Part shown: one piece after another, positions 1 to 13,175 of the stretch
Layout of the letters: every line of letters starts with the position of its first letter
Position numbering within the stretch: the stretch's first letter is position 1
Source of the DNA: Acanthornis magna
Taxonomy: Eukaryota; Chordata; Aves; Passeriformes; Acanthizidae
Reading direction: 5' to 3'
DNA: 64,000 nucleotides
Assembly: GCA_036785705.1 (NCBI GenBank)
Contig: JAWUZG010000084.1
Span: 10,367,501-10,431,500, forward strand
The notes under the pieces: model-generated
What the model was told of the DNA's origin: nothing
Database searches by the model: none
Seen by the model: only the letters and a program-made list of their open reading frames with translations
Program-made: the position numbers and the translations under genes

Positions 1-3000
1 AAATTGATGTGAGATGTGCTGTTATTGCTTTTACATGCTAAATAAGTAAAATTTTTCTTTTCATGAAGACAGGTGAGCTTTTATTGAACCGTATAAAACT
101 TAGCTGGGAGAAATGCAAGTAAATAGACTTTGACTCTAGACAACTATTTTCTTCATATAAAACCAATGACGCAAGAGAGAATTTTGTAACTATGTATGCT
201 CACAAAACAGCTCATCCACTATCCTACCTTTAAGCCTAGTGGCAGATCAGTAAGGGGAATTATCACAAACTCCTAAACTTTACTCTTATGCTCTAAGTGT
301 TGTTGGTTTTGTTTTCCAATCTCATTTCAGCCTGTCTTTGGATGTCAAAGACTGATGGAACAAGACATCTGCTCCTGTCCTGAAACTACATGTCTGGTTG
401 GTAAAATTGTTTCCTTAAAGTTGGTTACTAAAACTGGTATTTTATAGTAGAGAATGTATCTCCTTCCCAATCAATGCTCATCACTGACTTGGACTAAACA
501 AGCCAGGCTCTTTGCTGTCTGGCTGTCCATCTGTAAAGAGCATTCCATAAAAAAAGAGTAATCTGCTTATGCAGGGTTTTGTATTGACATAAATAAATGT
601 GTGAGGCAGTACAGGACAAAAATTAAGCAGACTGGTGTTTTAAGAGTGGAATCCCACACCGAGTAATGGGCTGTTTCCTATCCTGAATGACTGAGTAAAG
701 GGAAGGGCAAAGGAAACTGCAGTAACTCCACAGCTCCATAGATGTCACCAGCTTTTCGGTTCAGCCTTCCCCAGACATTTTGGTTTGTACCTTTCTCCCT
801 CCAGGCATTTATTCTGTAGCCCCACAGGGACTGTTTTTTGGATGACGAAATACTGCAGAGTACAAATTAAGAGCTGCCAGCAGTGAGCTGTGCCTGGACA
901 CGAGATACAAAATGAAAAACATAAACAGTAACACAGTACTTTTTTCAATTACATCTTAAGCAAACATACTTACTTAACAGGAGTCATAGAACAGTGTGAA
1001 CTTCTTTTTTAGATATTGAGAACTAAATCATGATGACATTTCCTGAGCTTTGTTTAAAATGATTTATGAAGGTTATTTGCAACATTTTGCCTCCTTCTGG
1101 AATTCTCACGTAAAAATCCAAACCACATAATTTCCGTTCACATAACACCCACAGCAGACATGCTCTGTTCTTTTGGAGCTGGGAACTTGGCTGCAAAATG
1201 GCAAGGGCAGTTCCAAAAAGGAAAAAAAAATAGTAAAGAAGGAAAAAGACCCCATTACATCCTCACAGAGAATGACTTAGGTGCCAATTTCAGATGAGGA
1301 GTCAAAGGTGTGAAGATAGGACAAGGTGGAATGGGAACAGAGAACAAGGAAGAGGATTTGCTTGTTGAAATGAGATTTTTGGAGCATAAAGCAACCTCTT
1401 TAATTAACAACTTGATCTGTGTGAGAGATTTTGAAGAAATTTCTCAAAGTGGTGAGGAGAAATACTAAAACCCATCACATTTTTTTTCAGGATTTTAATT
1501 TTTAAAACTTGTATCTTAAAATACATTTAAAAGTTCTGCTGGTAAATTATCCTCAGGAATTTGAAAATACATATTAGCTCAGCTGGTAGTGACCTGCAGC
1601 CTCCACTGTTAATAAATAATCAGCATTTTTCATACAATGCCTTTCACCTTTTGATGGAGGACCATCCCTTAATTTGATACGCAAGTGTATACTTCAGTGC
1701 AAGATCACCATCAGTGCTATGGCTGTGAATTTACATTGGTGTAATAGAAAGTAGAATTTATTCCTTAAAGAGAGGCAGTGAAAAATTAACATATACTATA
1801 ATTTCCCAAGTGGTAGATTTTCGTATTTTTTATGTTCATTCAGGATTTGAATCTCAGAGATTGAATTAATTTCAGATCTCCTACCACCTGACCCAAAACA
1901 AAAACCAAACAGCTGTGTTTGTTACTGCTTGGTAATATATTTTTCCAGGAAAACACAGCTTAATCTGGCCTCTGCTGAAATAGCTCTGCTTTACAAAGCA
2001 CACCAGTAACTGAAAAGAGAATGAGTATCTGCCTATCCCAGAAAATGTACCTTTTAACTTTGGTGCAGCGCAAGACTGTGTCAAAAATGGGTTTGGAAAA
2101 AAGTTTTTAAATCCTGTTCAATGTAAAGGAAGGAGATGGTAAAACTAGAAGAGCACTATGAGGAAGTGCTTAGTTTGGTTTATTGTCTGAAGCAGAAAAA
2201 ACCACACTGTTCAGGAAAAGGGACAATGACCCAAGAGACTGCAAATATGCAGGCAGGAGTAGAAATTCTGAGAACAGAAGAGTCCACTTTCTGCAGCATT
2301 ATATAAAATAGGGATGAAAAGTAGGCTCATTCACCATATCAGCCACAGCACATGACTTTATCCCTGAATGACATCAATTACATGGATCTTTTTCTGATGT
2401 CAAAATTTGAAAAAAGCTCTTGGGACCCAAGGTTTTGGAAGAGGTCAGCTTTATCTGAGCACCAGTACTGACAGGCTGGGTCCTGTGGGGGCAGAGAGAA
2501 GTGTTTAGGCCTGCTCTGAATCCCTTTGGGGATTCGGGCTGCTCTGCCTGGCAGCAGTAAAGAAGTTGTCTTTTACGCTGAGCTCTGAAGGTGAGATCCC
2601 AAATAGTGTCAGTTGTTTGACATGAGGGGCAGAATGTCACAGTGACTAGAAATGGAGCTTGTGGATGGACAGACACAAAGTGCTATTTTCTCTTGCATAC
2701 AGTGCGGTAAGGTGTCTTGGGACTGCTCTGGACCACTCCTTTCTGAAAAGAATAATTCCTTTTATATGTGGGGTGATGCTTGGAGATAGAGATGGGCACA
2801 TCTGTGAATGGGAAATTCACAAATACTCACATCTGTCTGTATATTTAAATGGCAGAAGAAAATAAGCTTTTAATTTCTTTTATTTCAAGAAACAGAATTC
2901 TGGTCTATTCATGCAACTTCCTAATGAGGAGACAATAAGACTGTTACATACTTCTGTAATGAATAGATTATGTGGCTGACAAAGGAAGCATTACTTCAAT

Positions 3001-4129
3001 TAGTTATGCCATTTGTGAATTATAACACAGTTTTTATTGAAGTAAAGGGAAATCCACATGAATATCCACTGCATTAATCAAGATGAGACACTTTGCAATG
3101 AATACTGAATGAATAATAATGAAACACCAAGAATAAAATGTCACAGTTTAGAGATATTGTATCTTACCTCTTCCATGCACCAAAGCATCAGGGTTAATTG
3201 AACCACTGCAAAACATTGTGGCTGGTGGCATGTTCATTGTTGCTAAAAGGAAATGAAAGTGCAGGCACAATTTAGCTCATTTATCAAAAGCTGGTTCATC
3301 TAGAACTTTTTACTAAACTCAGCTGATGAAGTTTTCTGAATCAGTTTTGCCAAGTGCCAGTTACAGTAGCATGGACCCATCTTCATTGGATATTCTGGTA
3401 CCACAGTTCATTAGAGGGAAATGTACATGACGACACAAACATTTTCAAACTGTATTAGTTGTTTGGAAAGAATTATATGTCTTTTTGGTAAGAAATTATT
3501 TTTAACTACCTCACAGGCTTTGCCATCTGGAAGAGCTGATGTGGAAATGAATCTTTGATATTACTATTATCTATTTTGAACTTTCAAAATTGTATTTTAT
3601 TGCACAGAGAAGTAAATTCTACCCCAACAATTTTTGTCCATCTCCTGAAATTTGGCTGGAATCTTAAGTGGGATTAACCAGCAGAAATGCAATAATAAAA
3701 CAGAAGTGTTGGGGTCACTGATTTTGCCTGTAAATTAGGCTTTATCTTGCTTATCCAAAATCACAACACAGAGCAAAGGTACTCATTCAAAAAAATAGGA
3801 AGTTAGATCATTTCTATTATAACCAGTTTAGATGAGCTAATGTGAATTTCAAATTATATGATTATAGCAGTAGATGAGTTACGAAAGAATGAATCTTGCA
3901 TTGCAAGTACATCAGAAGCTTCGTCCATGCACCCATGTGGAAAACAATAATGCAGAGCCCAGTTCTCCTCTTATAGACTCTGGACTGCTACAAATAAATA
4001 AAATTCAGAGCCAGATTGAATAGTATGTTCTCTAATCACAGGCCTTAGACTGCTGTCCTCACAATGAGCTTTGTGTGTCTCCCTAAAACAGCCTGCACAA
4101 AGCAGGCATCCAGTTTGGGCTCAGAAACA
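1..4129. other. Intergenic DNA, no gene recognised
   Basis: This AT-rich stretch was read on both strands. Open frames are short (100 codons or fewer), lack convincing start context, and resemble no protein I recognise. I see no CR1 3' end, LTR, tRNA or CpG island. It is taken as intergenic or distal intronic DNA. Confidence 0.6.
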
Positions 4130-4290
4130 GAGAATCTGCTGCTTCCCCTGCTAGGCTGTTCCAATGGTTAGTCACTCTCACTCTTAAAAATGTGTTACTT
4201 ATTTCCCATCTGGCATCCAGATATGGGAATGTATGTCAGAATAGCTCTGCTGACTTTAATCTGCTACTCTTGATGAGAGGAGAAACAGGC
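4130..4290 (-). repeat. Ancient CR1/L3-clade LINE fragment
   Basis: The stretch from about 4130 to 4215 follows the remembered consensus of old amniote CR1/L3 elements in reverse orientation. It has an 'agaatctgctgcttccc' segment, then 'ctgttccaatggttagtcac', then a 'ctcttaaaaatgtg' segment leading to 'ttatttcccatctg'. Similarity fades towards 4290. The copy is truncated at both ends and has no coding capacity. Family assignment rests on memory of the consensus, not on a database search. Confidence 0.65.
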
Positions 4291-4803
4291 CTGAGGTCTG
4301 TTTGCTCCTGATCCTGACTTGGAGAGCCCATTAGTGCTGCAGGTCTGAGTGTTTGGTGCCAGCTATTCCAGCCAGCAAGCTGGGATGTTCCTTACTGTCT
4401 TATTACTTTCTTCTGCTTGTTCCACTAAGTGAGCATTTGTTCACTGAGTCAGCCCTTACATGACTGTTCTACCCACTCCTTTCCCCCCATTCCCCCCAGT
4501 AGAGAATTGTTGCAAAGTACAGTGGTGCACAGTGCCTGCCATTTCCACAAGCAGGGCAGGAGTTCATTCTGCCCATTCACAAGTTACTCTGACTCTTTGA
4601 AACACACATGTGCATGTGCACACAAAACCATGAGCAAACCCACTCAGAATCTGTTTTATAATTCCTGCTGAAGCCTGTCAGTTATCCCACAGCGACATAA
4701 GCTCACTTTCGGTCTTTTAAAGGTCAAATCTTTCCTATTGGAAAGTCAGTGCATGACAAATCAGGCAGTTGCTAGAGAGTGATAAAATTTTCATTTTGGA
4801 TCG

Positions 4804-4991
4804 ATAATGATGCATGACAGTGTCTTGGTAATGATTTTAATGCTTCTACTACAACATGGTTTTGTAATGATGCAGCTAATCTTGTAATGATATCGCCACC
4901 TGGTGCCTGCTGCATCGTATACCAAGCTGCAGGAAATGCAGCGTTACTATGACAATTTCTGTGGCAGATGTAAAATATTTGGTTCAAAAGG
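4804..4991. promoter_or_regulatory. Candidate non-coding regulatory element (TAATGAT cluster)
   Basis: Four exact copies of TAATGAT lie at 4805-4811, 4829-4835, 4865-4871 and 4885-4891. They are followed by a palindromic E-box core (CACCTGGTG) near 4897. TAATGA-type cores are typical homeodomain binding sites, so the clustering resembles an enhancer. The surrounding DNA is not repeat-derived as far as I can tell. Conservation cannot be tested here, so this remains a motif-based suggestion. Confidence 0.25.
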
Positions 4992-7336
4992 CTTCTTGTG
5001 AGAGGGGCAGGATGGGCACAGCTGGTACCAAAACGCTGGAGCCTGGGTGTGTGGTGATTTTGGAATATGATGGTTGCCACCATAGTGCCATTTGTAAAGC
5101 CGGTGTAACACATATTTTACTGCAGGGTGGGCCTGCTGGGGGTTACCGAGGTGGTGGCTGTGTCCCGTGTTAGCACTGTGAAGTACAATGGGTGCTGCAG
5201 ATCAGTATACTGGCAATACCTTTTCGCCCCCTTCATCTCAGTGTCCAAGAAAACATTTCCTTTTAAAATACTCTTCAGATGCAGACGAATTCCTTTCCAT
5301 TTATATGGCTTTGGTGTTGGAGGGACATGGAAGCACTTATCAAGAGCCAGTTTCTGCTTCCCTTAAAGTGAGAAGTCCCACAAGGTTCCAGGGCTAGGAT
5401 TTACTCTTTGCTATATTGCACACATTATGAAGGAAGCAGGAGACAGACCTTCAGGACAGTTGGTAGTAGAGCATTGTAATCTCTAGATGTGCTGGGCAGA
5501 TGACACCTGGAGTTCTGATTTTATTCTATAATTTTATTTCACAGTTTAGGATCACCTCCTTGTAGGTCCAATCCAAAGAAGACTCCATTTCCATGCCCTT
5601 ATATGCTGTGAATCCTGCATCCACACCAACTTGACTGAAGGGGTTTGTGCTGCTGTGACAAGCAATTCTGTTCCTTCTGAGTCAAGAGAGTCCTGGAATG
5701 GCCTCTTCCTCACATCCTCTCTGCACATTGTCTTGGAGGGAGTACTTTTGGACAACACTGGGACACCATCCCATGCTCTGCTGAGCTACAGAGTTTCACA
5801 ATTGCCTCACTGTGCAGAAGGGAACTGGGAGTTTGGCCACGACCATTTCCTAAGCTTCTTACATTGTGCTGTGGTTTGCAAGAGCTTTTGTGTCCTAGGC
5901 CAAGCAGAGGTGCCAGCTCACCCTTCTACCCTAAAATGCAGGCTTCAGGCAGGAGAAATATTCCCCTGCGTGCTGTTGTCACCAAAACCACGGATTGCAT
6001 GAGGCCATGTGATGTCATGAGAAGAGTGAGCAGGGCAGTGAGATGGGCTGGTTGTTAGCAGCAGGGAAAGGTGGAGCAGCTAGGAAGCCTGGAAGACCAA
6101 AAAGTCCTGGAGCACTATGACTTTTTCCAGTGGATTTTCCTCTGTCAGGGAAGAATGAGTCAAATCAAGATACGGAAGGAAGAGGGTTAAACAGAGCAGT
6201 GGGGGATAGGGGAGAGAGATTAAGGTGGGGCAGATGGCAAGCTCAGGGGTCACCTCAGAGAGGATCTGCTCCTGAAAACAGTGCTTGGTACTTCACATTC
6301 CCCTTTCCCTCACAGAGTATGAGGAAGGGGAGTAGCACCACCTGTCCCCACCAAGACCTTTCCAGGATCTCTGCTGTCCTGCTGTCATACCAGCCATGGT
6401 CTGTCCATGAATGCAGGCAGACCTTACTTCCAGATGCTGACTGCCATGTCCCTAACAATTTCTCTTCTCTTTCCATTCCCCAGCATACTCCATGTAGAGG
6501 AACTGCACTCCAGGGTCTTCCTATGCTAAGTGTGCAGGTACACTCTTACCTGGAGGTGACCCCTCCAAATATTAAGATCAGGTGAGGAGTCACCCTTGGG
6601 CTCACCTCTGATCATTTCTTTGTGCTTTATCCTGGGTAGATGTCCATACTCAGCACTTCCTCATTTACTCTAGCATTTCCTTCACCACTCCATAGGCAAC
6701 TCTGTCCCACCTGACAGGGCCTGTATTTATCCTAACAGGACATCTCTAGCCTGTTAGGGCACTAAGAATCAATGACCCTATCTGGTCCCCCACCCTGAAT
6801 TTTTGACATATTAAGTAGTTGCAGAATTGATTGACTTTGGAGCTGCTATGGTTCAGGAGTATGGCCACCAGTCTTCCAAGGAACAAACCAACACAACCAG
6901 CCAAACTTGAGCTTACATTCATCAGCCAAGTGAAGGGAATTAGGCATATTGACACCAGATGAGAATTCCTAAAATATCCGTAAGACAAAGAAGGAAAACA
7001 CTGAAAGCTTTCATAGATATTCCATTTAATGTTTTGTAAACTTTCCTGCTATGTTGCTAGGGGAATTTTAATACATCAACGTGTTTAAAGTAGATCTCAG
7101 TGAGATGTTTGTAATTGGAGCTAATTCTCCCTCCACCCTGAACTTCCTTATTGTTCCCAGCACCGTTTCATCTCCCTCCTGTCTGTAAAAGACCCTCTTG
7201 CTGACCCACTTCCTGCCCCTGTAGCAGTACTAGGAACTGCACAAGGAATCCTTGTCTTAATGCACTTGGGATGCTGACATTGCATTTTCAGCTAGCCAGG
7301 CTTCATCTGGAGAGTAGAGATCTTGCGTTTCCTGAT
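4992..7336. other. Intergenic DNA, no gene recognised
   Basis: The region is slightly more GC-rich than its neighbours and has open frames of up to 151 codons (6130-6585, plus strand). Their translations show no domain, signal peptide or compositional bias that I recognise. They have no Kozak-like starts or flanking splice signals. I regard them as chance frames. Confidence 0.55.
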
Positions 7337-7394
7337 GTGACTCAGTTGTGAGGAAAGTGTTTAACCTTTTTGTCAAAGGTTAAACATATAAAAA
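7337..7394 (+). promoter_or_regulatory. AP-1 site, 12-bp palindrome and TATA-like box
   Basis: A perfect AP-1 core (TGACTCA) lies at about 7337-7343. It is followed by a perfect 12-bp inverted repeat (7358-7369 and 7375-7386, 5-nt loop) containing TCAAAGG, a TCF/LEF- or HNF4-like half-site. A TATA-like box, TATAAAAA, lies at 7387-7394. An ATG follows at 7450 and opens a 61-codon cysteine-containing frame to 7635, and an AATAAA lies at 7726-7731. The arrangement resembles a small promoter-to-poly(A) unit. However, the ATG has weak context (T at -3) and the peptide is not recognised, so I do not call a gene. An enhancer or a chance arrangement is equally possible. Confidence 0.25.
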
Positions 7395-9463
7395 GGGAAT
7401 GTGAAGCTCTTGTATTCCTGTTGTTGCCACATTAAAGAGAGCAGCTTTCATGGCTGAGCTAAATCTTACTTTTCAGGGGGATATTTCATTCCCTATCCAA
7501 TTCAAAGCTGCAGTTTACTGCACTTGTTTAGGAAAGTGTATGTTTAAACAGGACTATATGACAAGGTCATTCATTGACTGTTTCCATTGTTTTTTTCACC
7601 TTGCTAGTCCTCTCTGCCTTTCTCAATGCATTTGAAGAGACTTGTACAGGCAGTTGTATTCAGTGTGCCAATTAGAATTTTTCAAAATGATCCATTTGTA
7701 AAAAATATAAAGATCTTCAAAGCAAAATAAAGAGCAATCATTCTTTAGTTTGAAAGCAAAAGAATTTGTCACTTCTTTTTCTTATTGACACCTTATTATT
7801 TTAATCCATCTTTCTCCACTGCTTGGCTGAGTATACTGGTTTCTCACCTGCAATTACCAAGACTTATGACCTAGCTATGTTACCTACAATCACCTTTCCT
7901 CTGTCTAAATACTTAATGGCATACTCTTGGTATGATCCAGAGTACTCTGTCAAAGAGCTCATTCCAGTTTCACTCTGGGTGTTGGCTGCTCCTGCCGTTT
8001 GTGAAGCATAGGAACACAAACCTATTTTTGCTGAGAGGTAATTCCCCAGGTGACCTGCTGGTTCTGCACCAATTGCCCCACTGATAATTTGTTAGTTGTC
8101 TTTATGGTTGGGTCTAAAATACCCCATTGTAATCAATTGACTATGATTATCCAGTGAGTCTGAGAGAAAGCCAGGAACATGCTCTTGAATCTTTGTTGCT
8201 CAAGGCCTCCATTCTAGTGAATAATTAGAATGTTCTCCTCTGCTCTGGGTTCTTCTGCAGCTCTCTAGGATTGTGTCAAAAGCTCCACACAACAGTTTTT
8301 CTGGGCTAGAAAGATATAGTCTTGAAAGGGAAAAGAGTATAAACAAAAGATAAAGGATAAAGAAAAATCAGAAACGTCATTCCCAAGGGAGTGTTCTCAA
8401 TAATCTGTTAACTTTGCATTGGCGAGTTCATAACTACTTCCAAAAATATGTCACAAACTCTTAGCAGAGCAGCTTGAACCTCTGTTGATGAATTGAAGGA
8501 AATTTGTTCTAAAGAAAATACATCACAAGAAGTTAACTCACAGCACTGGATCAGCCAAAAACAACACCACGGAACAGGAATTCCTTCATTTTTAACAATA
8601 CCATAATCTCATTGCAGGCTGAGCAGTAACATTAGAAACTGCACATATAACACCTTCCCCTACAGTTAAAATTTGGCAGTAGTGACTTAAAAAAAAAAAA
8701 TCCTAAACCCAACCTCAATCTTCAGCCTGGATGCATTTGTTTCATTAAGAGGATTTATGAGTTAACCACTTAGAAAATCCAATCTATGTAGTGTTAAGGT
8801 TCCTATGTTTTATTCCAGGCGTATATGTAATGTGTTATTCAAAATACACTGCAGAATAGTTCAAAGCTGACACTGTGAGTACTGCATGAACTGTGGAGGA
8901 GGGCTGATTTTCCATTGCTCTGTTATGTGTTTCATCACTGTAGTTCTATCTCCTCCTGCAAGGCAAACTTGATCTGACTGTGTTTTCCCTAATTACATCG
9001 CTTCCACTGAAAGGACAAAAGTAGCCACTGTGAATCTTGCTGTCAAAAACCCAGGCATTACCTTCAATGGTTCTTCATTTACATTACAATTAAGTGCCTT
9101 TTGGTTCCAAAAGCAAATTCCGTGCAAAGCTGGGGTAAAAGAGCTCTGTGTGGGGACTTCCTGGGCTCTGGAATTGGTGGTGATACAACTTTAAGGCAGA
9201 CATACCACAGAGCACTTGCACGGTCACCACCACAGCTCTTGGCCTGCAGCAGTAGCTGTGACCTCCTCTATTGAATGACTGTGTAAACAGTTCTGAAAAC
9301 AGGACCTGATTTCAGATCAGTAGGACAAACACAGACCTGTCTTCTTGGGCACATGATAGCTCCTGCTCTTTGCCTGCTACAAAAGGAGTTACAGCACCAA
9401 TGCATGCAATCCCTGCACACGGATTCTCTGGACCTTCTGCACCTCCTGGACTCTGAGCCTCCA
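7395..9463. other. Intergenic DNA, only a 61-codon frame of note
   Basis: Apart from the 61-codon frame at 7450-7635, which has seven cysteines and no recognised homology, there is nothing gene-like here. A short poly(A) tract lies near 8689-8700. No transposon end was recognised. Confidence 0.55.
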
Positions 9464-9676
9464 ATAGAATCATAGAATGGTTTGGGTTGGAAAGGACCTT
9501 GAAGATCCTCTCATTCCACCCCCCCTGCCATGGGCAGGGACATCTTCCACGAGACCAGGCTGCTCAGAGCCCCATCCAGCCTGTCCTTGAACACTGCCAG
9601 GGAAGGGGCATATATACCAGTAATCCAGGCATATCCCTGGACTGGGATTTGTTCCATCTCACTGAATGTGTGAGTT
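9464..9676 (-). mobile_element. CR1 LINE, 5'-truncated copy
   Basis: The left edge carries two units of the CR1 3'-terminal repeat in reverse (atagaat, catagaat at 9464-9478). It is followed by the diagnostic 'ggtttgggttggaaaggacc' and by segments near 'ctgctcagagccccatccag' and 'ccttgaacactgccaggga'. After about 9605 the match degrades but seems to continue to about 9676. The element lies on the minus strand and is a 3' fragment only, as usual for bird CR1. It has no open reading frame and is inactive. Confidence 0.93.
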
Positions 9677-12600
9677 AGGAGTGCAGTAACACCAGGCACT
9701 GTATATTAATGGTTCAAGATGTTATGGAGATCTTCTGCAACAAAGATTCTGTGATATTAGCAGATCTTTTGGGCAAGGGACCAGTGAGGAGCAGGAATAG
9801 GCTGCTTATTTCAGCAGGGATCTTTTCTCCCTTTCTTCCTCCCTACTCACATCTCTGCCCAATCAGATTCTCAGATATTGGACAAAAAACCCACCAAAAC
9901 AAGAGAACTAAAAAGGGTTCCAGTGGTTTTTCTTGTTTGTAGAAACCTGGTTCAGGCATTTTGAAGATAGTTGCTAGAATGACAGAAAGCTGGGGCTTAT
10001 ATTAGGGAAAGGAGTAAAAGGATGGCAAAATCCACACTATTATTTCCTTTAGGAGAGGAAGCTTCACAGGGAGAGAAGCCCGTGTGAAACAAAGTGATTA
10101 ATTCTGCTGCTGTCACTCTGAACAGTATGGGCAGTATCAGAGCCTTCACCTTCATTCAGTTTAAACAATAATTTAGCCTGTTCCTTTGCAGCATTGGCAC
10201 ATCCTCCCGTGTTTAACCACAGACTACTAAAACCCTGTGTGTATTTGTCAGTGATGCAGAACTTTTTTCCTTACAGACATAGGACAGTTTCCAATCCATT
10301 TCAGATAGAATGATGAATTGGAATTGGATTTGAAATGAGACAACCTGGGCTCATTTCCCAATTCTGCCATGTACATCTTGCAGTCTTGGGCAAATCTTAG
10401 CTCTGTCTGTTCTGAGCTATTTGGGGCAGGCACTTTCTCATTTGCTATGCATACATGAAGTGCTTAGCACAAAGGGGACTCCAACCACTCATGAGTAACC
10501 AGTAACAGATGGTTATAAGTTGTCAGTGTGACTAGGTATTCCCACTCTGATAGTTTTTGCTAGCAATTTTCATCTTTTAAGAAATCTTGCCAGCAGGCCA
10601 AAACTGGCAGTATGTAGAAGAAAAATTAAATGAAAGACTCAATTTTCAAAATGTCTCTTTTCCAGATCTAAAATACTGAAACGACTTTCCACTGTAGGAA
10701 CACAGACACATTGGACAAACTGGCAAAATCCTGCTAAAGCCAAATGTCAATGCTGCGCTTACTTAAATCCATGGTAAGCTCATCTTTTAGACTTCCAGAA
10801 ATGGCGTAAAGAACTCTTTTGGGACAGATATTTCCTTAATCTCTTACTTGCATTCACTCAAATGAACTTTTCACAATTAGGAGTTTCCCCATTTGGCAGC
10901 ACTTATGCATTGTCACTGGCAGAGATGACATAATAAACTACCCTTACGCATATTCTGGAGCTCTTCTGAATAAAAATAGTGGCCCTCAGCTTTAATCTTC
11001 GGAACTTCACGTCTCGGTGCAGCTATTCTGATGGCAGGGGTGAGCAGATCTGGCTAAGACAGGAAACAGATGTATCCTCTTATTCTTAACATAAATTTTT
11101 GGGGTTTATTTTTTGGTTAGCTGCAGTCCTAATCTCACTTTTGATCGAGTGCAGAGGAAAAGAGTAATTAGTGAAGTATTAGTGTTATTATTATTTCCTG
11201 ACATTAACTCTCCTGCTACTTGTCCATCCTTTTCTCAGACCCAGCAAAATGGTGTGCGGCTTTAACAGCTGAAGAGCATTTTTTATTGCTGGTCCCTCTC
11301 CGAGTGCTGAAGTTCACTGCCTTCACTCTACTGAGCTATGTGGGTGGTAAGTGCCTTGGAACAGTATAGCTTAAGCAGGAAGTGGAATATGTTTTATTAG
11401 AGGAGTTTTTGTAGTTGGAAAACTACAAAAATGTTTTCCAAATGCACTTTTTTTTAAAATCTGCAAAGCAGATACAAATGTCGTTTATAACAACTATCTA
11501 ATTGTACAGAAATGTATAATAACTAATATCTATTAATATGACTGTTGTAATTTTAAAATTAATGAATAAATTTTTAACATTACTCCAAATGATACAAAAT
11601 TGCAATTTTGCTTAGGCCATCATAGGGATGGCCAAGGAACAAAAAGAGAGGAATCAATTTACCAAACATCCCAGACAGGAACTAGCCCCTCATCCTCTGA
11701 AGGGGATACCTACAATAAAGAACAGGAGATTCACCCTGCCCATTGCTTTCCATGAGAATGAGTACCCCAGTATTTCTGACACCTCTTTACTTATCCTATT
11801 GCAAAAAGCATAATCATTTGTTGTGCAACAGGCTGTACAAGCACATCCTTCCCTCCTAACATCTGGTCTGGATAGATACTCCAGGGACCATGAGGAGATG
11901 CAGAGTGGGTTTTTTTTTCCTCTCCCTCTTTCTCTCTCTTTTTTTCCAGCTATTACATAATAGTTGATTTTTGGCAGCTGTAGTTATCCCTGGTGAAAAG
12001 TTTTCACTCCCTAAGCAGTAATGATAGTATTTTCGACCATATTGCAAACATTTATGTAATCTTTTTATACAAACCTGCTACATGTGTACCCTTTTAGTTA
12101 CTGTGGTATTGTTCTCAGTATATCGTAACTCTACAGTGTAAGATAGTTATGGAAAGATATCCCTCCTGTAATTTCATTTTCTTAAGAACCAGAAATTTAT
12201 TTTGAAGGCAATGTTTTCTAAGAAAGACAAATTTTATTTAAAGCATCTCTGTATTCAAGCAGATTTAATCATTCAAGAGGCAAACTAGTCTATTTTCATA
12301 AAACTCTTTAGATCTTTCATCATCATATTAAATTGGCTTTCACAGTGCTCAGCTGCTTTTAATACATTTCAACACTTTATTTAAAATCCACAATTACAGG
12401 TTAGAATCATTATGGCCACTGAGGCAAATTTAGTTCTGAGTCAACTCAGTGAAAATCAAGGTAACAGAGCAATCACACGTGCTTGCAACATTTCTGGATG
12501 TTTTCCTTCCAGCATCAGGGCCAGGCACAAGTAAGAGCCCTACTGACAGGCTGGGAACTCTAGCCTGCATGTGGCAAAGTGGGAAGTGCACAGCTGTACA

Positions 12601-12892
12601 GCTGTCTGTACACAGAGCAGCAACAGCCCCCTGTGGAGGTGGGTATTCCTCTCTCCCAGGCATGGGCATGAGCAGTGGTGAAAACACAGATGCTGAGGAG
12701 CAGCTGAGGAGTAGCCACACACTACTGCATCACCATCATTTCTTAGACTCTTGATAATGAAGGGAAACCACTCTCTTACACACTTGCATGCATTTTGTTA
12801 TGTTTATTGCTCAGAGACATGTTGCAACCTCCTAGTTAATCTTTTCCATTTCTTATGGCCCCATGGAAACTTTGGATGGAAGAGAATAACAG
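9677..12892. other. Intergenic DNA, no gene recognised
   Basis: Mixed AT-rich DNA. The longest frames (about 100 codons at 12430-12754 on both strands) overlap each other and share no features with known proteins. The part around 10800-11220 looks complex and non-repetitive, but no specific function can be argued. Confidence 0.55.
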
Positions 12893-13175
12893 CACAATAT
12901 CAGGGTTATCAAGGTTGGAAATGACCTCTAAGATCATAAGCCCAACCATTAACCCTGCTGTGGTTCACCACTAAACCATGTCCCCAAGTGTCACATCCAC
13001 ACATTTTTTCAACACTTTCAGGGATGATGACTCAACCACTTCCCTGGGCAGCCTGTTTCATTGCTTGATAACCTTTTTGGTGAATAAATTTTTCCTAATA
13101 TCCAATCTAAATCTCCCCTGGCGAAACTTGAGGCCATTTCCTCTTGTCCTGTCACTTGTTACCTGGGAGAAGAAA
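12893..13175 (-). mobile_element. CR1 LINE, degraded 5'-truncated copy
   Basis: Reverse-orientation CR1 is recognised from 'aaggttggaaatgacctcta', 'aagcccaaccattaaccctg', 'ccctgggcagcctgtttca' and 'cctaatatccaatctaaatc', then a segment matching 'ccatttcctcttgtcctgtc'. The terminal ATTCTATG repeat is lost or unreadable. The sequence resembles an older subfamily. There is no coding capacity. Confidence 0.92.
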
